From Blastomonas sp. (lineage in GTDB: Bacteria > Pseudomonadota > Alphaproteobacteria > Sphingomonadales > Sphingomonadaceae): a DNA stretch of 46,901 nucleotides. Below the pieces are notes generated by a model. The model was not told where the DNA came from, did no database searches, and saw only the letters and a program-made list of their open reading frames with translations. Made by a program: the position numbers and the translations under genes. The DNA lies in contig NZ_JAUCZC010000028.1 in assembly GCF_030373265.1 (NCBI RefSeq), positions 1 through 46,901 on the forward strand. The letters run 5' to 3'. Of the stretch, positions 37,651-46,901 are shown piece by piece (the stretch's first letter is position 1; every line of letters begins with the position of its first letter).

Positions 37651-38318
37651 TCACGCCGCGGCCGCCTCGCATGCGGTCAATATGCTCATCAGATTGCCGA
37701 TCGGACTGACATCGCGCAGCGCGCGGGCCAGCGCCAGATTTCGTGCCGCCTCGTCAGCAAGGCCAGCGGCCTGATAGCGCTCCGGGGTCAACCGCGCGGT
37801 CAGCCGGGTTTCCAGCGCCTGCAGCCGCGTCACGAAGGCCTCGCTGCCGGTATCGTCGAGGTCGCCTTGCGCCATATCGGAGAGGTAAATCGTCAGCGCG
37901 AGGCACTGCATGTCGCGCGCAAACGCATCGGCAGGCAGCGTTATGGCTCGCTTGGAACTGATCAGCGGATAGCGGCTGGCGCATTGCGGCAGCATCGCCG
38001 GGGCATCGGTGGTCAATGTGTCGAGATTGGGCGGCGGCGCGGCGACCAGCTCCTCGACCTTGTCGACAAAGCCATCGGGAGCGTCGGCGGTCGCGGTGCG
38101 TGCGGCATCGAACAGGAACCACATCGCCTCGGCCATCGGCTCGGCCTGGCCGCGCCCGGTCAGCACCGCGGAATAAAAGCACATGATCGCAGCGTCCTGC
38201 GAACTTTCGGGCAATTGCGGCGCAGGTTGCGCCTGCGCCCCGGGAAAAGCGGCAAGGGCCAGCGCCGCGCCCATCAGCGCGGCACCGGCCCTTGCACGAA
38301 ATCCTGAGGCAGGCCCGA

Positions 38319-38322
<4 letters not shown>
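37651..38322 (-). CDS. Exported hypothetical protein downstream of acnA
   Basis: The 223-residue product begins with a signal peptide ([20 protein letters not shown], cleavage near AQA|QPAP). A mostly helical, cysteine-containing domain follows ([28 protein letters not shown]). I do not recognise the family; it is likely periplasmic. The ATG at 38322 overlaps the acnA stop codon (ATGA at 38322-38319), which argues for coupling to acnA and fixes the start; the upstream continuation of the frame lies inside acnA. The link between an exported protein and aconitase is obscure. Confidence 0.75.
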
Positions 38323-40991
<2,669 letters not shown>

Positions 40992-41153
40992 GGGAAGTCC
41001 CTTCCAAAAGTAACAATGTGTTCTGGCGCCGGAGCGGCACCCAAGTGTGACGGTTCGCACCAAGGCCGGAATGGGGACGCGCGCGACCATTGACTGCGCG
41101 AAACCGGCGGGCCGATACGGAAAACCGTTATGCCGCGGCAGGCCTTAGCGCAA

Positions 41154-41183
41154 GGGGGTGTAAGGGGGAAGGGGGGATGGGGG
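41154..41183 (+). other. Strong G-quadruplex-type tract upstream of a DUF2442 gene
   Basis: Four runs of five or six G (41154-41158, 41164-41168, 41171-41176, 41179-41183) are separated by 5, 2 and 2 bases. This satisfies the usual G-quadruplex rule with margin. It lies in the gap between acnA (leftward) and a DUF2442 gene (rightward), about 80 bases before the latter. Confidence 0.7.
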
Positions 41184-41200
41184 TGGAGGCAGTGGTTGAA

Positions 41201-41220
41201 AAACCCAGCCGGTTGGGTTT
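41201..41220. promoter_or_regulatory. Small inverted repeat between the G-tract and the DUF2442 gene
   Basis: AAACCCA (41201-41207) and TGGGTTT (41214-41220) are exact complements around GCCGGT. There is no T-run, so it is not an obvious terminator; an operator or RNA leader hairpin is possible. It lies 46 bases before the ATG of the DUF2442 gene. Confidence 0.45.
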
Positions 41221-41265
41221 ACGATGCTTTCGTCAAATAGACCCCCCGCCTAGGGAGTGAATGAC

Positions 41266-41676
41266 ATGATAGCCAATCGACACTGGTCCGATAGCCAGGC
41301 AGACGCAGCGATCGAACGCGGCAAGGCCAAGCTTATCGCAGAACCACGCGCAATTGCCGCCCGCTATGACACTGCGGCGGACCGCATCATCGTCGATCTC
41401 ACCAGCGGCGCCACCTTCGCCTTCCCCCCCGCATTGGTCGAGTTCCTGCAGGATGCCACCCCCGAGCAACTCGCCGAGGTGGAGGTGCAAGGCGCAGGCT
41501 TCGGCCTGCACTGGGAAACGCTGGACGTGGACTACACCGTGCCCGGCCTGATGAACGGCGTCTTCGGCACGGCAAGATGGATGGCCGCGCGGGCGGGTCA
41601 GGCGACGTCGAGCGCCAAGGTCCAGGCATCGCGCGAGAACGGGAAGAAGGGTGGGAGGCCGCGGAAGGTAGGGTAA
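41266..41676 (+). CDS. DUF2442 domain-containing protein with basic tail
   Basis: The 136-residue product has the DUF2442 pattern: strands ARYDTAADRIIVDLTSGATFAFPPALV, then a helix with PEQLAEVEVQGAGFGLHWETLDVDYTVPGLM and GVFGTARWM. The basic C-terminal tail ENGKKGGRPRK resembles a DNA-binding A/T-hook-like segment. From memory, DUF2442 genes often sit next to DUF4160 genes in toxin-antitoxin-like pairs, but no such partner is present here. The ATG at 41266 has TAGGGAG 8 bases upstream; the in-frame GTG at 41257 overlaps that site and is less likely. The next gene on the right is a leftward, low-GC orphan. Confidence 0.8.
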   Translation: MIANRHWSDSQADAAIERGKAKLIAEPRAIAARYDTAADRIIVDLTSGATFAFPPALVEFLQDATPEQLAEVEVQGAGFGLHWETLDVDYTVPGLMNGVFGTARWMAARAGQATSSAKVQASRENGKKGGRPRKVG

Positions 41677-41738
41677 TGGGTTGAGTACAGAGTGCCCAAA
41701 ATTGCCGGAGTGGCTGGAGTTACGGTCACATGGCTCAA

Positions 41739-42740
41739 TCAGTCCTTTGGGTTCTGTTGCATAGCCCCTGGTGGCTGTGGCCGGTCAGACCCGCCGGGAC
41801 ATATGTCGCTAGCGGCGTGCTCTGACGTCGCCAATGCAACGCAGGCACATCGGGCGGCTGAGTTTCGGAGATACTCCGATACAGCGCCTATAAATTTCAA
41901 ACGATCACTTCTTATATCGCTGATTCGAGAAAACTCTTTGTTCCACCTCACCATTTCAGAATTCCATAGATCCGCCTCTTTCTTTGTCATTTCGAACACT
42001 GGGCCGGCCGACGTTTCAACGCGACGGCCATACCGTTGGGGAGGATCGGGCCACGGCGCAACCTCGGGGATGATTGGCGAATAACCTTTAAGGTGCGCGC
42101 AGAGTTGAGGAGCTTTTTCCCTAATTTCAGCGAAATAAGGAAATAGCTCACTGCTGCCTGTCGGAGCAGAAATTTGATTTATTGATGCCAACGCTTGTTC
42201 GCCTGAGATAAAATACGTTCCTTCAAACCTATTTCCTGTTCCAAACGAAACTTGAATTAACCCTGACTCATATGCTCTTTGACGTCTAAATAGATCAAGG
42301 CGCCGCTGCTGTTTCATGGTTTCATCCCGAAGAGCGATACCTTCGGCACGTGACTGGCTGAGAGATTGCAGGGTAGCAAATGATTGCCGTTGAATCAAAG
42401 AAAGATCGCGCTCTGCACTCTGTAAACGTCCCTGTGCTTCAATGTAATTAGCAATCACGCGGTTGGTTGAGGCATCGAGCTCGAGCAGACGCTGTTCTTT
42501 CTCTGCCGCAGATTTTCTAGCTATCGCTGAGTCTTCTACCTGTCGATTAAGTTCGCTATTTCGGCGGGTTATCTCAGAACGAAAATAGTCCTCAAGCCCA
42601 GAAATCTGCATGGTCGTCCATATGCTCACGATAGCAACCAGCAGTGCAGCTGCAGCCACCATCACGTTCATCCACTCACGAACTTCAGTCCAATTTCGGG
42701 GAGTTGGAGTCTCTGTGCCTTCCGTCATCACTGATTCCAT
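41739..42740 (-). CDS. Orphan single-pass membrane protein with long coiled coil, low GC
   Basis: The 333-residue product has one transmembrane segment at about 24-46 (NVMVAAAALLVAIVSIW). A predicted coiled coil from about 50 to 155 follows, rich in Glu, Arg, Gln and Leu, and then a globular region of about 180 residues. I recognise no family. Its base composition is much lower in GC than all neighbours (roughly 38-50% in sampled lines), and its codon use is correspondingly different. It lies alone between a rightward DUF2442 gene and leftward tldD, so it looks like an acquired cassette. The start may be the ATG at 42740 or the one at 42728, where GGAA sits 7 bases upstream. The last residues overlap a sequence that resembles an IS6-family end. 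Confidence 0.75.
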   Translation of the reverse strand: MESVMTEGTETPTPRNWTEVREWMNVMVAAAALLVAIVSIWTTMQISGLEDYFRSEITRRNSELNRQVEDSAIARKSAAEKEQRLLELDASTNRVIANYIEAQGRLQSAERDLSLIQRQSFATLQSLSQSRAEGIALRDETMKQQRRLDLFRRQRAYESGLIQVSFGTGNRFEGTYFISGEQALASINQISAPTGSSELFPYFAEIREKAPQLCAHLKGYSPIIPEVAPWPDPPQRYGRRVETSAGPVFEMTKKEADLWNSEMVRWNKEFSRISDIRSDRLKFIGAVSEYLRNSAARCACVALATSEHAASDICPGGSDRPQPPGAMQQNPKD

Positions 42741-42798
42741 CTATTCGCTAACACTAGAAGCAAAATGCGAAAAGCCGGAGATACCTTATTAGCCTGGC

Positions 42799-44235
42799 CT
42801 ACCCCCCAGTCCCCCCCACCGTCAGCCCGCTGACCAGCAGCGTCGGCTGGCCGACGCCTGCAGGCACGCCCTGGCCGCCCTTGCCGCACATGCCGACGCC
42901 TTCGTCCAAGGCAAAATCGTTGCCGATGCCGGTGACCTTGGTGAGCACGGTGGGGCCGTCCCCGATCAGGGTGGCGCCCTTGATCGGGGCGCCGAGTTTG
43001 CCGTTTTCGACGCGATAGGCTTCGGTGCACGAGAAGACGAACTTGCCCGAGACGATGTCGACCTGGCCGCCGCCGAAGCTCTTGGCGAAGATGCCGTTTT
43101 TCACGCGCGACAGCAGCTCTGCCGGGTCGTCGTTGCCGGCGCGCATGAAGGTGTTGGTCATGCGTGGCATAGGGGCGTGGGCGTAGGACTGGCGGCGGCC
43201 GTTGCCGGTGGGCGCGACGCCCATCAGCCGGGCGTTCAGCCGGTCCTGCATATAGCCGCGCAGAATGCCGTTTTCGATCAGCACGTTCTCCTGGGTCGGC
43301 GTGCCCTCGTCATCGATGCTGAGCGATCCGCGCCGGTCCAGGATCGAGCCATCGTCGACCACGGTCACGCCATCGGCGGCGACGCGCTGGCCGATGCGGC
43401 CCGAAAACGCGCTGGTGCCCTTGCGGTTGAAGTCGCCCTCGAGCCCGTGCCCGATCGCCTCGTGCAGGATGATCCCGGGCCAGCCGGGGCCGAGCAGCAC
43501 GGTCATCTCGCCCGCGGGCGCGGCGACGCTTTCGAGGTTGGTCAGCGCCTGCGCCAGCGCCTCGTCGATCGCGCGGTTCCAGGTCGCGTCATCGAACAGG
43601 CCATCGTACAGATAGCGCCCGCCCATGCCGAAGCTGCCGACCTCGCGCCGCTCGCCGCTCGAAGCTACGATCGAGACATTGAGGCGGACCAGCGGGCGGA
43701 CATCGGTGGCGACGAAGCCATCGGCGCGGACCACCTCGATCACCGACCAGCTGCCGATCAGGCTCGCGGTGACCTGCGCGACGCGCGGATCGCGCGCGCG
43801 CGCGGCAGCGTCGATCTTTTCGAGCAAGGCGATCTTGGTCTCGAACGGAATGCTCTCGAGCGGGTTGCCGTCGGTGTAGAGGTGGCGGTTGTTCTGCCGC
43901 GGCGGGGGTGCGGCCTCGCCCTTGGCGGGATCGAGCAGCTTGAGCGTCTCGGCGGCGCGGCGGATGCCCGCTTCGCTGACGTCGTTGGCGTGCGCAAAGC
44001 CGGTCATCTCGCCCGAAACGCCACGCAGGCCGAAGCCCGAGTCGGTCGAATAATCGGCGGTCTTGAGCCGACCATCATCGAACACGAAGCTCTCGCTCGC
44101 GGCATACTGCAGGTAGAGCTCGCCATCGTCGCAGCGGCTGAGCGCGTCGCGGGTGAGGCGCTGCGCGGCATCGGGATCGAGCGCATCGGGGCGGTAGAGG
44201 AACGAGCGGGGGTCTGCGGTGGCGATCATGGTCAT
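42799..44235 (-). CDS. tldD: TldD-type metalloprotease
   Basis: The 478-residue product has the TldD signature HEAIGHGLEGDFNRKGTSAF with the HExxxH zinc site, and late conserved blocks (GGGQVDIVSGKF, CGKGGQG). TldD works with PmbA/TldE to process peptides such as microcin precursors and CcdA-like antitoxins; no pmbA is in the window. Several in-frame ATGs lie close together (44253, 44244, 44235, 44229). None has a strong site, and 44235 or 44229 is preferred because the conserved sequence starts soon after. The gene follows gltX in the same direction across a family A-prime repeat. Confidence 0.93.
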   Translation of the reverse strand: MTMIATADPRSFLYRPDALDPDAAQRLTRDALSRCDDGELYLQYAASESFVFDDGRLKTADYSTDSGFGLRGVSGEMTGFAHANDVSEAGIRRAAETLKLLDPAKGEAAPPPRQNNRHLYTDGNPLESIPFETKIALLEKIDAAARARDPRVAQVTASLIGSWSVIEVVRADGFVATDVRPLVRLNVSIVASSGERREVGSFGMGGRYLYDGLFDDATWNRAIDEALAQALTNLESVAAPAGEMTVLLGPGWPGIILHEAIGHGLEGDFNRKGTSAFSGRIGQRVAADGVTVVDDGSILDRRGSLSIDDEGTPTQENVLIENGILRGYMQDRLNARLMGVAPTGNGRRQSYAHAPMPRMTNTFMRAGNDDPAELLSRVKNGIFAKSFGGGQVDIVSGKFVFSCTEAYRVENGKLGAPIKGATLIGDGPTVLTKVTGIGNDFALDEGVGMCGKGGQGVPAGVGQPTLLVSGLTVGGTGG

Positions 44236-44294
44236 GCCTGACATATGCGGCATGCGGGTGGATTATCCAAGGGCGTGCGGGTTTTTCCCCTTCT

Positions 44295-44377
44295 CGTCAT
44301 TCCCGCGAACGCGGGAATCCCGCTTTGCTGCCCAGCCGAGAGAAGAAGCGGGACCCCCGCGTGCGCGGGGGTTACGA
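44295..44377. repeat. Paired palindromic intergenic repeat, family A-prime (second copy)
   Basis: The left unit (CGTCATTCCCGCGAACGCGG, then GAATCCCGCT) and the right unit (AGCGGGACCCCCGCGTGCGC, then GGGGGTTACGAG) face each other. It matches the element at 34722-34804 in both arms, but the middle spacer differs (TTGCTGCCCAGCC here). It separates gltX from tldD and may attenuate read-through. Confidence 0.85.
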
Positions 44378-44400
44378 GAATGGGCAGGCGTGGAGTGGGC

Positions 44401-45726
44401 CTAGCCCCCCAACCGCTCCAAGGCCCGCTCGCGCCCGATCAAGGGAAGCAACTCGCCCATGTCCGGTCCGTGGTCCATTCCGGTGAGTGCGCGGCGCAAG
44501 GGCAGGAACAGCCCCTTGCCCTTGCGCCCGGTCGAGGCCTTGAGCACCTCGGTCCAGTCTTTCCAGACCGTGGCGCTGAACTCCAGCGGCTCGAGCGCGG
44601 CGCGCGCTTCGGTCAGGAATGCTGCATCCTCGGCCTCGGGCGCGGGCGCGTCGATCGGCCCTTCGATGATCCGCCAGTAATCGGCGACCTCGCCCAGATG
44701 CGCGATATTGGGGCGGATCGCGTGCCAGGCGGCCTCGTCGACTTGGCGCGGCAATTGGTCGGCCACCATCGCGAAATCGGCGGTGTGGATCAGCTGGCGG
44801 TTGATCCGCTCGAGATCCTCTTCGGCAAAGCGCGCAGGCGCGCGGCCGAAGCGGGCGAAGTCGAAGCTCTCGAGCAACGCCGCGCGGTCGTGCAGCGGCT
44901 CGACCGGATCGGACGTGCCCAGCCGTGCCAGCAAGGCGACGATCGCCTGCGGCAATATGTGCTTGTCGCGCAATTCTCCGACCCCCAGCGAACCCAGCCG
45001 CTTGGAGAGCTTGCCTTCCGCGCCCACCAGCAGCGCCTCGTGCGCGAACGCGGGCGGGGTGCTGCCCAAAGCGGTGAACATCTGCAACTGCACCGCGGTG
45101 TTCGAAACATGATCCTCGCCGCGCACGACATGGGTGATGCCCATATCGACGTCATCGATCGCGGAAGGCAGCATGTACAGCCAGCTGCCATCGGCGCGGC
45201 GGATGACGGGGTCGGAGAGGCTCGCGGCATCGAACTTCTGCGCTCCGCGGATCAGGTCGTCCCACGCGATCGGTTCGGCGTGATCCAGCTTGAAACGCCA
45301 ATGCGGCTTGATCCCCTGCGCCTCCAATTCGGTGCGCTCCGCATCGGTCAGCGCAAGCGCAGCGCGGTCGTACACCGGCGGCAGGCCGCGGCCCAAGGCG
45401 ATCTTGCGCTTGAGGTCGAGCTCCTGCGCGGTCTCGTAACAGGCATAGACCCGCCCCGTGTCGCGCAGCTTTCCGAACGCCGCGTCATACAGCGAAGCCC
45501 GCTCGGACTGGCGATATTCAGCGTCGGGGGCCAGCCCCAGCCAGGCGAGATCGGAGCGGATGCCCTCGACATACTCCTCACGGCAGCGCTCCTTGTCGGT
45601 ATCGTCGATCCGCAGGATGAACTTTCCACCCGTCTTCTTCGCCCACATCCAGTTGTGCAGCGCGGTGCGGATGTTGCCAATGTGCAGATGCCCGGTGGGG
45701 GACGGGGCGAAACGGGTAATGGTCAT
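44401..45726 (-). CDS. gltX: Glutamyl-tRNA synthetase GltX
   Basis: The 441-residue class I synthetase has the HIGH motif as H15-I-G-N18 (after FAPSPTG) and the KMSKS equivalent KLSKR at 239-243. It loads glutamate on tRNA-Glu and, in alphaproteobacteria, often on tRNA-Gln before amidation. It is slightly shorter than the usual 460-480 residues and lacks the four-cysteine zinc cluster of the E. coli enzyme. Many relatives have a second gltX, so this could be either paralogue. Its start codon shares a base with the stop of the upstream VapC-type toxin gene (TAATG), so its translation should be coupled to the toxin gene. Confidence 0.95.
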   Translation of the reverse strand: MTITRFAPSPTGHLHIGNIRTALHNWMWAKKTGGKFILRIDDTDKERCREEYVEGIRSDLAWLGLAPDAEYRQSERASLYDAAFGKLRDTGRVYACYETAQELDLKRKIALGRGLPPVYDRAALALTDAERTELEAQGIKPHWRFKLDHAEPIAWDDLIRGAQKFDAASLSDPVIRRADGSWLYMLPSAIDDVDMGITHVVRGEDHVSNTAVQLQMFTALGSTPPAFAHEALLVGAEGKLSKRLGSLGVGELRDKHILPQAIVALLARLGTSDPVEPLHDRAALLESFDFARFGRAPARFAEEDLERINRQLIHTADFAMVADQLPRQVDEAAWHAIRPNIAHLGEVADYWRIIEGPIDAPAPEAEDAAFLTEARAALEPLEFSATVWKDWTEVLKASTGRKGKGLFLPLRRALTGMDHGPDMGELLPLIGRERALERLGG

Positions 45727-46139
45727 TATGCAATCAGTTCCAGTTTTTCGTGTCGAGCGGCCTTGGCCAGCGCCTTGTCCAGCGTCAACAGCGGGGCGTC
45801 AACGCGCTTGGCAAGCTCGATATAGGCGGCATCATAGGCCGTGAGGTCGTGCCGTTGAGCAAGCCTCATGCAAGCGCCCCATGCATGCACATTCGTGCCC
45901 TCGTCGACGTGAATGCGATATTGCGAGAGGCTGGCCAATGCCTTTTCCAGTTGCCGATGGTCAATCCGCTTGCGGCGCAGGGCCATGCGCGCCAGATTGA
46001 GGACTTCGAGCCGCCAGTGCTGCGGAACCAGCGCGCGCCCCTCGACCATCACCGGCTCGAGCCCGGCAGGCATCAAGTCTGCTTCGTCGGGCAGGATCAT
46101 CGGGCCAATGACGCTGGCGTCAACGACGCACAGCTTCAA
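45726..46139 (-). CDS. PIN-domain toxin, VapC-type
   Basis: The 137-residue product has the PIN fold with the acidic quartet D7 (VVDASV), E45 (RLEVLNLA), D103 (AYDAAYIELA) and D121 (LTLDKALA), consistent with a Mg-dependent RNase. VapC toxins often cut tRNA or rRNA. The start is TTG at 46139, overlapping the antitoxin stop (TTGA); no ATG or GTG is placed suitably, and TTG gives KLCVVDAS directly at the first strand. The pair order antitoxin-toxin with a 4-base overlap is classical. Its stop overlaps the gltX ATG by one base, so the toxin gene links the TA locus to an essential synthetase gene. Confidence 0.92.
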   Translation of the reverse strand: MKLCVVDASVIGPMILPDEADLMPAGLEPVMVEGRALVPQHWRLEVLNLARMALRRKRIDHRQLEKALASLSQYRIHVDEGTNVHAWGACMRLAQRHDLTAYDAAYIELAKRVDAPLLTLDKALAKAARHEKLELIA

Positions 46140-46396
46140 CGCTGGCCCTCGTTCTTCCACGCAATCATTTCCTCGATCGTAGCGGTCTTGCCTTGGGCGC
46201 GAAGCTCTGCACGCAGCTCCGCCAGCGCATCCCATGCCTTGCGTCCGCGCTCTTCGACCACTTCCTGATCGGTGATCGGCACCAGCTTGGCAGCGGCCTT
46301 GCCATGGCGGGTGATCACGATTTCATCACCCTGCTCGGCAGCAGCGATAAATTCGGAAACCTTATCCTTGAAAGTGGCAACGGGAACATGACGCAT
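46136..46396 (-). CDS. Antitoxin of the Phd/YefM family
   Basis: The 86-residue product starts MRHVPVATFKDKVSEFIAAA and continues QGDEIVITRHGKAAAKLVPI, the typical Phd/YefM DNA-binding N-terminus. A helical C-terminus follows (RGRKAWDALAELRAELRAQG) that would clamp the PIN toxin. AAAGGA lies 8 bases before the ATG at 46396. It is the first gene of the unit antitoxin, toxin, gltX. A consensus-like promoter with a dyad across the -10 lies just upstream and is a likely autoregulation site. Confidence 0.93.
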   Translation of the reverse strand: MRHVPVATFKDKVSEFIAAAEQGDEIVITRHGKAAAKLVPITDQEVVEERGRKAWDALAELRAELRAQGKTATIEEMIAWKNEGQR

Positions 46397-46409
46397 AACG
46401 CGATCCTTT

Positions 46410-46446
46410 CGGCCAGAATTATAGCCGGAAATTGCTCTCGCGTCTA
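46410..46446 (-). promoter_or_regulatory. Promoter and operator of the antitoxin-toxin-gltX unit
   Basis: On the leftward strand TAGACG (46446-46441) and TATAAT (46423-46418) are 17 bases apart, about 20 bases before the antitoxin ATG. The -10 is perfect. CGGC (46410-46413) and GCCG (46424-46427) form a dyad around the -10 box, as expected for an antitoxin operator. The -35 overlaps the stop codon of nadE. Confidence 0.65.
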
Positions 46447-46901
46447 TGCCGTCCGGAACCGGTTGGTGATCGGATAGCGCCGGTCGCGCCCGAAATTGCG
46501 GATGCCAAGCTTCACGCCCGGCGGGGCCTGGCGGCGCTTGTATTCGGCGATATAGAGCAGGCGCTCGATCCGCGCGACGGTGTCGTGCTCGAAGCCGCGC
46601 GCGACGATATCGGCGACGCTCAATTCTTCCTCGATCAGGCCGTGCAGGATCGGGTCGAGGATCTCGTACGGCGGCAGGCTGTCGTCGTCGCGCTGGTCGG
46701 GGCGCAGTTCGGCGCTGGGCGGCTTGGTGATCACGCGGTCGGGCATCACCGGGCCATCGGGGCCCAATGCGAGCGGCGGCTTGTGCGCGTTGCGCCACCG
46801 CGACAGATCGAACACGGTGAGCTTGTAGGCGTCTTTCAGCACATTATAGCCGCCCGCCATGTCGCCATAGATGGTGGCATAGCCGACGCTCATCTCGCTC
46901 T
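46444..46901 (-). CDS. nadE: Glutamine-dependent NAD+ synthetase, C-terminal part (partial at window end)
   Basis: Only the last 152 or so codons are inside the window; the gene continues beyond 46901. The visible part starts with SEMSVGYATIYGDMAGGYNV and contains VFDLSRWRN, LRPDQRDDDSLPPYEILDPIL and a C-terminal RDRRYPITNRF, all characteristic of the NadE synthetase domain. The enzyme turns nicotinic acid adenine dinucleotide into NAD. The N-terminal amidase domain cannot be checked here. It ends at a TAG that overlaps the -35 box of the antitoxin promoter. Confidence 0.93.
   Translation of the reverse strand, partial: SEMSVGYATIYGDMAGGYNVLKDAYKLTVFDLSRWRNAHKPPLALGPDGPVMPDRVITKPPSAELRPDQRDDDSLPPYEILDPILHGLIEEELSVADIVARGFEHDTVARIERLLYIAEYKRRQAPPGVKLGIRNFGRDRRYPITNRFRTA

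Overview
The window is a chromosomal segment of a high-GC alphaproteobacterium, most likely a member of the Sphingomonadales. The reasons are the carotenoid genes crtI and crtB, the gene order rpmH-rnpA-yidD-yidC-engB, a Phd/VapC pair beside nadE and gltX, dense use of GTG/ATGA overlaps, and many paired palindromic intergenic repeats. No genus can be fixed without a search. No rRNA, tRNA, CRISPR array, prophage or intact insertion sequence was seen.

Layout. At 25-4956 lies an accessory catabolic cluster: a VOC-fold protein divergent from a tightly coupled run of two Rieske oxygenase alpha subunits, a SnoaL-like protein, an ABM-like monooxygenase and a short-chain dehydrogenase. A 26-bp dyad sits in the divergent control region. 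At 5078-8934 are carotenoid genes crtI and crtB, separated by a GFA-family protein and a LOG-family protein. A repeat supplies the start region of crtB. A hemerythrin-like gene abuts crtB tail to tail. At 9531-13767 is an RND efflux pair. At 13931-16492 follow msrA, galU, a small lipoprotein and a membrane-anchored helix-hairpin-helix protein, closed by a strong terminator. metK and lnt run leftward, with a palindrome between them that looks like an operator.

At 19571-23096 are an exported hypothetical protein, a sigma-54-activator-like ATPase behind a striking dyad, a GST and a small outer-membrane barrel. At 23190-30055 is glutamate synthase as gltD-DUF2059-gltB. uppP and an SdsA-type alkylsulfatase run rightward. 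The leftward block 33380-40991 holds GST, engB, yidC, yidD, rnpA, rpmH, an exported hypothetical protein and acnA. At 41154-42740 are a G-quadruplex-type tract, a DUF2442 gene and a low-GC orphan membrane/coiled-coil gene, the only clearly foreign-looking piece. The right end carries tldD, gltX, a VapC-type toxin and Phd-type antitoxin that overlap gltX, and the 3' end of nadE.

The most unusual points are: an essential gltX translationally coupled to a toxin gene; a repeat that has become the 5' end of crtB; at least five families of paired palindromic repeats in intergenic spaces; the dyads before the Rieske cluster, metK and the sigma-54-type regulator; and the low-GC orphan gene. Nothing here can be called with certainty a new defence system or other complex machine. 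All family calls rest on motifs read by eye.
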